Shown here: positions 27,801 through 39,800 of the stretch, in pieces
How the letters are laid out: every line of letters begins with the position of its first letter
How positions within the stretch are numbered: the first letter of the stretch is position 1
The notes under the pieces: model-generated
What the model was told of the DNA's origin: nothing
What the model saw: the letters and a program-made list of their open reading frames with translations, nothing else
The model's database searches: none
DNA from: Beroe forskalii
Lineage: Eukaryota; Ctenophora; Nuda; Beroida; Beroidae
Length of the DNA: 64,000 bases
Direction: 5' to 3'
Assembly (NCBI GenBank): GCA_011033025.1
Contig: WFMF01000159.1
Span: 1 to 64,000, forward strand
Program-made: the position numbers and the translations under genes

Positions 27801-30800
27801 AACAGCTAGGCCTAGCCAAGTAGGGTCGGGTGATAATACAATTAACTAACTCATGGATCGTGTGTTATCGAAAATTGTCAAACTCGGCTGACGCCTCGTG
27901 TGATAATTTTCGATAACACACTCCCATTCGTTAGTTAATCGTTCATTATTAGTTACATTATTGACGGCAGGTAAACGCGCCAAGCGCCATGTAGAGGGGC
28001 TACATTCTATAATCATATCACGAAACCCCTCACTTTTACATCCCTTTTCTACTTCTAGGATGGCTTCACAATAGCACACATAATATATTATCGAAAACAC
28101 GGTAAGTTATAACACAGGTTTTGCATTCCTCAGTTAAAACGCACATTCATAACACTGGGGGAGTTTTACACGGGCTTCCTCCGATTCTCACTGATATAAT
28201 ATGCGCTCGAAAGTAAGAAGGCGATCGTAATGACGTCATTTACAGTGTGTGCGCTGCCAAATTGTTGAAAATATCCGCCTATTATATTCGTGCGGGGGGT
28301 ATAATAATATGTACGTACACTTGTGACACTGTAGCGATGATGTAATACACTCACCCTGCAGCAACTTGATATTTTATGTACATTAATAACACTGATACAT
28401 TTTACAAGTGTTGCAAAGTGGGAGTGACGTCATTATCATGGTTTAGAGTGGTGTTTTAACGACGATTATCCGCCTCGTCTTCAAGCCCGGCGGTTTTTCC
28501 TGTTTCAGGAGATTTGTGTGATACTGTAATAATATTAGGGTTTAATAATAATACAATTACTACGCAGACTCGGTGGGGCTCAACAGAGGAATTTGGTATG
28601 TATAAAACCGGGTAGAGTTACAAAGTCTTGCGAAATGTACGAAACACTGAGTGTAGTGCTTGTTGGAGCTTTTTTCCCAAAAACTTGCCAAATATTGAAA
28701 CAGCAGTCCGATGAATTATCAATTTATGACCGCCAGTGAATATGGGCTATAGCTACACAGTGGTTTGATGACAGAAAGTGACCGATACTTTTCAGTTCAT
28801 CACTCGATCACCATTTAATTTTACAGATGTTAGAACTTATTTACGTATTTAAAGTTGGTTATTGGAACGTGTTAATCCAAGCAGTTGATCAATGATCATG
28901 AACTCATCATCTTGCTATCTTGACTACGATGAATACGATAATCGCATGATTTTCGTAAGCTCCAGGTTATGATTTTAAAACTTATCGTATCATAAAACAT
29001 TTTTTCAACTTACTCCCTAAGATCATCATCTTGACGAATTGATCAGGTATAATTCTTTGAATTAATCCCCGTAAAAATAGGTATATAATATAGATCCAGT
29101 AATCCAGTAGCTATGTTTAATACATCTCCCGACTTGACAATACACACACATTCAATCCACGTGTGTCACAACTATATATATACACGCTACATACAATTAT
29201 TATATATAGCTCCAACGCTACGATATATATTCTTATATATTCGGGGAAGTTTGCGGGAAGCAGGTTATATTAATCGCTCTGACTCTGTGTACACACTGGA
29301 CAATCATAATATATGAAAGGCTTAAAGCGACATGTTTGACACAATTTATTATGATTTGAATCGAATATGTATCGTATTTTATGATATTTTGGTATATGAT
29401 ATACTTACATCCTTCAGAGTGCTCTTATTTGTATCTAAATAGTTCTTTATTAATTAGCAACGGCGTTCAAGATGTACGAAAATATATTTGACTGAAATAT
29501 CCAAAAAAGGTTGTGAATCATTAAATTACATACATCAAAGGAAGTCATTTATAATGTTTTAAAGTACAAATATCATCGCATATAATTATTGACAGTAACT
29601 CCAGTTACGCACATATCTTGAAGCAGCCACGCAACGCATGCAAGATAGGCGTTCTCACGTCATCAACTCGTCGTATTGCGTTATGATAATGACGTCATCA
29701 CTTCCACCCACTCCGATCCTGTGCCTGCCACTGAGATTGCCAGTAAAAATATTGTGCCGTACATCCAAGGATAAATTAAGTTATCATGTAACATACATAT
29801 GTCAAGAGAGTATTAGAACATTCGGCAGCTCTCTCTCTCTGTCGCTCTCTTGGGCGTATTAAATACTGTGACAGATGTATATTGTACAATGTACTCGGTG
29901 GATACTGGATATATATACATAAATGTATACAGATACACATTATACATGGTAGATCTATACATGGTAGATTATCATGCATATATAAACTTGCAGATGTACG
30001 CATACCGCACAAAATGACTATTGACATGGATGAACAGACTACAGCAATTCTGTACCTACTGTAGGGGGGGGGGGGCGACCCCCCAAAACCCCCCAAAATT
30101 AAGCCCCCTAATGGAAATTTGTTATATCCACCAGGGGGTTAAATTAAACCCCCCAAAATTAAACCCCCTATCGACAGCAGAAATTAAACCCCCCAAAATT
30201 AAACCCCCTATCGACAGCAGAAATGATTCTAGTATGATTCAAAAAAGCACCAAAATGAAGAAACTAAAAAGGTGCCATTTGAAAAAGTTGCCAAAAACAC
30301 GAATAAAAAGGTACTATTTCGAAAAGGCGCAAAAAATCGGACACAAATTTGGTACCATTTCAAAAGGGTACATCTGAAAAATCAGAAACGAAAAAGGTAC
30401 CAATTGAAAATGATGCCAAAAATAAAAAACAAAATTGGTACCATTTAAAAAAGGGGCTGAATACCTGAAACAAAAACGGTACCATTTCTGAAAGGTGCAA
30501 AAATCAGAAACGAAAAATGGTATCATTTGGAAAACGTGTGAAAAATCACGAACAAAAACGGTACCATTTCAAAAGAGTGCCAAAAATCACAAACAAAAAT
30601 GGTACCATTTCAAAAAAAAGTTCCAAAAATTGTTAACAAAAATGGTACCATCTTGCTTTCCAAAATGGTTTTTCCTCCCATTAGCAGCATGTAAAATCCT
30701 CCCAGTAAATTTGAATTGAATTTCTAACTAGTGAGACAGACGTCTGGAGGCTGCAGCCCTCAGAACTAACAGGATTTAACTTCAGTCTAATTTCGGGGTA

Positions 30801-33800
30801 TTTTAAATGCAAAATGTCTACTGAAACAAGAATCAAATCCAGTTTCAGTATGCGGATTGTGGGGGGTCTGGGGGCGGCAGCCCCCAGAAGCCAGACGTTT
30901 TCAATAGATTAAATTTTCACCTCAATAGGATTTTCACCCTCATTTAGACTAAGAATTCTGAACAATTTCAAGTATTTATCCCGTTTTTAAAATGAAGAAT
31001 TTTCATAAATATGAGAATGGAATCCATGAAGCGGGGGTCTGGGGGCGGCAGCCCCCAGAAGCCAGACGTTTTCAATAGATTAAATTTTCACCTCAATTGG
31101 GTTTTCACTCTCATTTAGACTAAAAATTCTGAATAATTTCAAGTATTTATCCCGTTTTCAAAAATGAAGAATTTTCATAAATATGAGAATGGAATCCAGT
31201 AGTGGGGGGGGGCGGCAGCCCCAGAAGCCAGACGTTTTCAATAATAGATTAAATTTTCACCTCAATTGGGTTTTCACTCTCATTTAGACTAAGAATTCTG
31301 AACAATTTCAAGTATTTATCCCTTTTTTAAAATGAAGAATTTTCATAAATATGAGAATGGAATCCATGACGGGGGTCTGGGGCGGCAGCCCCCACAGACG
31401 TTTTTTCAATAGATTAAATTTTCACCTCAATTGGGTTTTCACTCTCATTTACACTAAAAATTCTGAATAATTTCAAGTATTTATATGGTTTTCAAAATGA
31501 AGAATTTTCATAAAGATGAGAATGGAATCCAGTAAGCGGGGGTCTGGGGGCGGCAGCCCCCAGAAGCTGAACGTTTTTAACCAAATAGAATTGCCATATC
31601 AATAGGAATTTTACCCTTATTTCAGTCTAATTTCAAAGCATTTGTTTGGCCCGAAGGCCGTATTTGAAATGAAAAATGTTTACAGAGATGATAATGAAAT
31701 CCAGTAGGTAGGGGTCTGGGGCAGCCCTCAGAAGCTGGATGTTTTCAACCGAATAATTTAGATCTCAATAGGATTTTAACTCTAATGTCAGTTTCATTTC
31801 GAAGTATTTTGCCCTTGTAGATAATGAAAAAATGTCAGCGGAGAAATCAAATGCAGTGAGCTATTGGGCAGGGGTCTTGGGCACTGGGCAGCCGCCCCCA
31901 GAAGCCAGGCATTTTGAACAATAAACTGAATTGTAGCTCCGATAGGATTTTTTACTTTTATTTGTACTTGTAGACAAAATTTCCCAATTAAATTCCGCAC
32001 ATGTTCTAATATGGAAGTATTAATGGTGGGACGACGATTTAAATCATATAGGAAATACTCTTCTAATGATCAATATTTCATTCATAGCTTCAATAACTTC
32101 ACACGTGCATTAGTTAGCTAACTGCTGTATGCATTTTACTGGGATAATTTCTCAGAACGAAACTTAGTGTAAATTTTCTGGGAAATTTTTTAAAATAATT
32201 TGGCAATTTCACGAAAAATCCTCCCAGTATCAAAAAAATTCCTCCCATTAGCACTGCTAACCGTGCTAACCGTTTATGGAAACGAAGGGTACCATTTGGA
32301 AAATGTGTCAAAAACAGGAAACAAAAATGGTACCATTTCTAAAAATCGCCAAAAATCACGATCAAAAATGGTACCATTTTAAAATGGTGCAAAAAATCAG
32401 GAACAAAAATGGTACCATTTGAAATTTTGAAAAAATGCAGAAAATCAGAAACAAAAATGGTACCATTTCTGAAAGTTCCAAAAATTATAAACAAAAATGG
32501 TACCAAAATCCGGGAAACAAAAATGGTACCATATCTAAAAATCGCCAAAAATCACGACCAAAAATGGTCCCATTTTGAAATGGTGCAAAAAATCAGGAAC
32601 AAAAATGGTACCATTTGAGAAAAAATGCCCCTTTTTGCACTAAGAATTAAGCCCCCTCAAACCCCTCAAAACCCCCCAAAATTAAACCCCCTATCGGCGA
32701 TTTTTATATCCACCAAAATTGAGGGGGTTGGCCCCCCACTGTAGTTTGTAGATAAAAATACACTTAATTAGTTAATTTAGTGTGTGCACGGTATTATTCC
32801 TTATTTTTATATTCTATTAATATAATGAATGAACACAACGCATGTTTTCAACCCTCTTGCATCTTTTGGTATGGACGGGGTGTCATGTAAAGCCCCTGGG
32901 GGAGGGAAATCAATAAGAGCCCACAAACGAGGACACAACGGGTGCAATTATTGTTTTGCCTTGCAACTTTCTCTACTCTTAGAGATAAATTTTGGCGAAT
33001 TAATACTCTCGGAAAAAAATAAAGTTTCAAATTTTCAAACTGAATTCTTGATTCCCCTCATCAGCCTGATGAGAATCACTCTCATTCACTGGACTGGAGT
33101 CTTGGATGTGATGTTTCTAGACTCGAGTGAAAGGGTTAGGATCAGTGTCTAGATTTCTCACTGCGAATTCAGTTGGTTCCGACTCAAAGTCCTCGCCGTT
33201 CTCTGTCCACTTTACCCGCCATGCTCCCCCCTTCTTCAATTCATTGTTTATCACGGTTAGAAGAATATTCCGTCTCAGCGATGCTACGTCCTTGATCTCT
33301 GAGCATATCTCATCAAGGTTCCCATCTGGAACCCTGCATCCCCTAAGGTTGCTAATCCCATTGGATTCGTCCATCAGAGATTCCCAGGTGTTAATAGCTA
33401 CCCCATCCTTCTCCAGAGCAATCACCATCCTGCAGTTGAACTTGTGTTTGATCTCCTCTGGATTCTCTGGTTTTGTCTTGTCGATCCATCTGCAACGCTG
33501 CCAGAACTCCGTAACTGTCGTTCCTTCTACTGCTACGAGCGAAGAAACGATCATAAGAAGAGCAAGCTTGAGTGTTGTAAGCATCATGAGGTCCGGTTCA
33601 AAGTTGACTCGAAATAAGTTTACAAACGGAAAAAGTGAGGGATAGACGCCAGGTGTTGAGCATTTAAGTCCACGAATTGGCTACGTGAATCAGTTCATTG
33701 TTCTTCTCTTGCCGAAGCTTTGTAAGAGCTCCTTTATCATTTCAATCCTTTTCTTGGAAAATATTGAAATGATCAATAACAAAACTGTTGGTGATGCCAT

Positions 33801-36800
33801 AATTGGTGATGTCTATTGTTCTCGATTGTGCGAAAATCTTCGGAAGACTTCTTGATAATAACAATATTTTTCCTAGAATTATATATTGGAATAATAAGGA
33901 GATTTCTGAAAGATTTGACAAAATGAGAACTGCTGGCACGTTGTAGAATTCTAGATGATGGTGAAGTGTGCAGACCTGATTGTATACCATTATACGCCGC
34001 GCGGAGAAATAGGCGGTTCAACGTCATCAACTCACTACATCAAGATACGATAATGACGTCATCCTACCCGCCTATTTCTCTTGCGCGGTTTTAAATGACA
34101 CATTTGGATGGCCTCATTCATTTTCATCCCTGTCAGACTTAATGTCCTTTATTGTTCAATTCAATTTCAATTCAATTTTCAATTCTTATAGCACATTTAC
34201 ATAGTATTATATAGGACCATCTAACTCTACTACATTAACTTTATGATAATGAGGCTTTTTAGGTTGTGCTGAGGGTGGGCACCAAGACCAATCTGAAAGA
34301 CTATAAAAACATAAAAGTATTTAATTATGTTAATTCAAATAATATATTAATTTGTTCATTTAATTATATTAATTTGTTTTAGAGAGCCTCCCATCAAAGA
34401 CTAAACATAAAAGTATTAAATTATATTAATTTAACTATATTAATTTGTTCATCATGTTAATTTGTTCATCATGTTAAGGGAGTGTTTTTCACGCTCGGTA
34501 TTCCCAATCAATACCGGGATTTAATATTATAAACCTACACATCAACATGAACAAGTGCATGCCAAACATCCAAATGTCTGTGCAAATCTCTGGTTCCTTA
34601 ATGAAATTTATAGAGTTATAATAGTATGTACTACTAAGGCATCAAATTCAAATTTGCGAACACATCTGCGAACACATCTGCGAACACATCTGCGAACACA
34701 TAATCTGCGAACACATAATCTGCGAACACATAATTAAATTTTAAGCAATAGATAAAACTGAATTTAACAATGACGTCAAGGTTTGAGGTTGGATAATTTA
34801 TATTTATTAAGGCAGAAATCCTTATATGGAAATATGCTATTCGAAGGTTTTTCATGATCATTAGGTTCAGGTTCCGATTGTATCAACTATCAGTGCTAAC
34901 ATTCTAGGTTCTCTTTCGATTGTATCAGGGGATTTCAGTAAACTTATACAGTCGCACCACAACACCATGTAATTATTTAAATGATCTGAGCAAAAAGATC
35001 CACAGTAGAGGGTAAATTTGAACATTATATCGATCATGATTTATTCATCCGAAATGAAGATACAGATTAAAGTATATGGCTAAGTAAGTAAGTATATGAA
35101 CCATCTTGGACCAAAGATTTTCCCGCAAAATCTACAGGGTGCACTTCTGAACAATATAAGTTGCCCGTTTCTCAAGAAACTGAGATGATGATTTACGTGC
35201 TTAGCTCAGTTTAAACAGTAACATTAACCCATGGAGCAAATGAGAAAACCTTTATCCCCTAACTAAGTAACGACCAATAAGCGCCCGGATACATCCTCCC
35301 TAACCATTGGATTGTATTATCAAAGAGCTGTTTAACTCATGTTGCAGTGCATTAATGTTCAGGTATTGGAAATAGGCGCACTGCTCGGTCAATCCACTGC
35401 CTCTCTTGTGGTCTCTTAAGAGTGAAATACCAAATTATATATATGGAATGTGGATAAAACTTTGAGGGTTCGTGCAAACAACTAAACAATGTTCTGAGTG
35501 AACTGGATTTTAAATGGGTGCAGGCGGGTAAAATGACGTCATCATCTTCACCCAAATGGGTCTGTGGTAAGCTGACTACGCAAAACCAATCATTTGCTCA
35601 CAGGGGTACATTATGCCGCCAAATATATGGTAGACACAGGTGATGAGCACAAACATTACAGTTTTTAAAGAGGAGTGTCATTAAACCATCTGGTGGCTAG
35701 CTAAGTGAAGGTGATTAAACGGAAAACTACAGACAGGTAGACAGGATGTTGTGGGCGCCAAGTGTCATTATATGGGTTCAGCAATCAAGATTCACAGGCA
35801 TTGTCCAGAAGATTTCATTTCTATTCTCTCTGACTAATTTTCTTCTTTAGTAGCGGAAAATTTGATACTTTGATAGTGAAAAAAGGTAAACGGAAGTGAG
35901 AAGTAATGCGACAGCGAGTTTGCTCCAAGCCATACGTACAATCATTAAGATCAATAGGATGAATTATTGAAATAGGGCGGCGGAAAAAGGTAGACGATTT
36001 ATTATATCTTCTACTCACCGTGAAATTTAAAATCGTCAAAAACCTTTATGCATCTGTACAGTTTATGTTGTCAAATTTCAGTTAAAATAGTTAAATGTCA
36101 GTCGAATGTCCGTCAAATGTCCGTCAAATGTCAGTCAAATGTCAGTCAAATGTCAGTCGAATGTCAGTCAAATGCTTCATGCATCTACAGTTTATGTTGT
36201 CAAATGTCGGTAAAAATTAGCAATTTAAGAATTTAAGTTCATTTTACAAAATAACAGTCGGACTTAAAGGACGAGTAAAGCGAAATTTAAGGTATACAAA
36301 ATATTTCATATTATGATAGGTATCATAATTAAAAGCACTTTAGTCAAAGTCCGATGTTTCTATTCACTTCCCTTCCACGCTATAGCTAAATCAAAGAGCA
36401 ATTCTAGGCGCAAAATATGATGCATTATGGTCCCCAGTATCAAATTACACCCTGAGTTCACTATGTAAACACAGTATATATTCCACTGTTTTTGACGGTT
36501 TTGATTGATTTTTTTTCACGCCTCGATTACTAATTAGATGGATTTGTTGGTTTTTATTATTGACTCATAGAATTGAGAATTCCACTAGACGAAGCAAAAC
36601 AGTGTTTAACCACTCATATGGGATGGATAAGTATACCAAAACGCAAGATTAATAACATGCAAAATACATAACATGCAAGGTCGCGTGGATAGGAAGGGGA
36701 CCAAATTCCGACATCAACTGCATGTTATGTATGATAAATATATGGAAGGGAATATCTCGTCTTGTAGGTGTGGTAGAATCTTCGTTTTTTAACGATTAGA

Positions 36801-39800
36801 TTAGAGGATTGCCCTAGATTCTGTGTACAACGTCTCAAAACGATATTTGAACAAAATTTCTTCGCTTTACTCGTCCTTTAAAAGTCCGACTGTAATTTTG
36901 TAAAATGAACTTAAATTCTTAAATCGCTAATTTTTACCGACATTTGACAATGAAACTAGTTTTAACTTTGTGTATTTGAAATGCTATAACTAAACCCTGA
37001 AAATTCAGGGTTTAGTTATAGCATTTCAAATACACAAAGTTAAAACTAGTTTCATCGAAAATGAGAAAGTGCTGTATTATAGAATATGATCTATATCTGG
37101 AAAGTGTGTATGTGCTGTATTATAGAATATGATCTATATATGGAAAGTGTGTATGGCAATTTGGTGTACTGTACGAGAAGACTGTTTAATTGCTCAAGTT
37201 GTATTTCTAATTATAGCCAAAACGGCACTTAGCACAACTGTTGCAAGTTTGCTTAATTGCATGAAGCCCGAAGCCCGTACAACATTTGCAAGGATCCAAC
37301 ATTCCAAATCGGATGTTTGTAAAATTTATAACTATTAACTATGATAGTAGGGCCACATGGAGATGTATATTAGCGCATTCCAAGCCGTTCTTAAGCGTAC
37401 ATCAGTGCATGTTTCACGAGGAAAAGCCGAGTTTGATATGAACAATACATATGCTGAAATGATGGTCTACTGTTATTCCATTAGTTGAGCAGAAAGATCG
37501 TGGTACATACATTTCAAGCATCCGAAATGTGAGGGAGCCTAATAATCTGTCATCTACTTTTTATATCTCCAGTCCGATTTTATGCATTCTGGATGTGTCG
37601 CACACTGTTTTAAAATCTTTAAAACTGCCTTAGCAATATCCGATAATTAAAGGAATAATAGCTTACTAGGCAGTTCAGTTAATGCAGTGGTACAGTAAAA
37701 GCTACATTATACCCCTCCCAAGCCTGTTTTAGTGGCCGTGTAAGTTTGGTTATACGGTCTTCACTGAATTGCAAAAAAGTTTTAAGTTAAAATAAAAAAT
37801 TGATTTTATAAAGGAGCACTCAAAAATTTACTTAAGTGTTGAATCCGGACGAGGGTCGTCAGACCCGAGTAGGAAGAAATACTGTTGTTTGGCCGTAGAA
37901 TAGTATAGGGCCCAGCTATTTCCAGTCGGGGTATAATCCGGTTCATGATCTCAGCTGTGACCGTATACCTTCGATAATGAACTCGGCACGCCTCGTCCAT
38001 TATCCAACTTACACAGTCTCGGCTGTCTCCTCGACCATGTAAGTTGCGGTATACGGTCACCACTTCGACATGTAACCGCTTAATACATGTACATTGTACA
38101 TTCTGTACATTCTGTACATGAACATTTAGTACATTCCATTTCCACATTACATGTCTTCCAGGGAAGAGTAACTCGGATAATACGTGATTAGAGAGAGAGA
38201 GAGCTAGTAAAACTCACAGTTCACTGTACAATGCAGAATGTACTGCACTTAATAACAAGAATTCGCTGCAGCATACACTGGCTTTATTATAGTGTACATT
38301 GAGTATGCGTTACTTTGTAGCAGAAATACAATATGACAGATTTCAGGCGTATATAATAACATAATTATATTATATATGCTAGTTCTATGTGAAGTTATGT
38401 ACCAATTATATATAGCTGTGATAGGCATTTTGTAAATTGTCTGGCTTTGTAAGTTGGTTGGTTTAAGAATATTATAATCGTTTTCCGATTTATCGAATAA
38501 GTTTTATTATTTAATAATGACTTAATCAATGATAGGTACTTGGGAAAGCCAATATATCAAATTAAAGTGATGAAGTTTTGATTTCGAGAAGCATTACTAT
38601 GGGCAGTGATAGCAAGTTGTTTAATATTTTCATAGAGCTATTTTAGGAGCTAGCAACTAGTGCTGAGACATTTGGAACAAGATTATCAAGATACTAATAC
38701 ATTTCTAAAATCTATTAAACATTAATAACTTCAGATAATTTCGAAACTTCCGATATTTATAGTCTGGGAGCTCACTTGGTCGATGACCATGGCTTTTTAG
38801 ATAAAGCTAATTTTAATACCTCTTATGAAATTCTTATCTTAATGAATTCTAGTCCCAAAAATTTAGAAATCAATGAACATAAATTTATTCAAAAATTAAG
38901 ATCAATTAAACCTTTTGGAATTAATTCTAATGACCCCTTTGGGATACCTCAACTCTCATTTAAGACTTAGGTGGTTTTCTGTACATTTGCTTTGCTGTTT
39001 TCCTAATCTAGTTTATTCTCATTATAGGCACTGATGATGTGTAAAACGAAAGATTTCTGCCTCATTTTAATGAGAGTTTAATTCAGTATATCAGCATTTC
39101 ATTCTTGTCAGAGCGATTGGGAATTTATGTACTCATAACTTGAATATATGATATTATTTAACTCACAGCCCGTTCGCCGAGTTTAAAATCCAGTTTACGG
39201 AGCAGCCTCGTACTTTTTTCGGATCGTTAAATAATAATGTTACTACACACGGATATCGGTGTGGATTTCCCATATTCCACTCGGCTTCGCCTCGAGGAAT
39301 ATTCACCAATCCACACCTCAATAGTGTGTAGTAAAATCATATTATAGCATTGCTTCATTCATTATTCTGTGTAGCTATTCTACACCCCTCTACAGTCTAC
39401 ATAGTATAGTATTAAGTATGTGATGTTATCTAGCCGAAGTCGGCAACTTAAGATCGTGTTAGAATTCACGATGAATCACGAAATACAGTAGTGTAATACA
39501 TGTACATATTTAAAATGCGTGTAATGGCCCCTGGGACGCAGTGAGAAAATATTTTTAGATATTATATTGAGCCGACTGACCAAATTCAGTAACAATAAGT
39601 CTTCAAAACGTGATAAAACAGCAAAGTTGGAAATTAGAACCAATGAATATGACTTATATTAAGAACGAATATGTTTGAGTCTCCTGTGTTATATGTAGTG
39701 AAGGTACTTAATCTTCATTGTAAGCTACAAAGAAAAAAGAAATGAGCCCTCACAAAGAATCCATAACCAGCACAATGACATTTATCTAGATGGGAAAGGA

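Larger units (their letters stand above)
18755..39160 (+). repeat. Segmental tandem duplication, copy 2
   Basis: Second copy of the block at 1491-15893, same orientation, enlarged to about 20.4 kb by insertions at 21079-25680, 27465-27960, 30654-32286, 36264-36881, 37706-38085 and 38733-39126. About 110 bp at 19653-19763 are also absent from copy 1. It carries the second G-alpha exon (19466-19516), the second tRNA-like repeat (19926-19998) and the second secreted-protein ORF (33117-33587). The inter-gene parts (for example 20000-21070, 25690-27450, 28000-30050, 34100-35300) show no other gene. A CA microsatellite lies at about 26757-26796. Confidence 0.93.
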
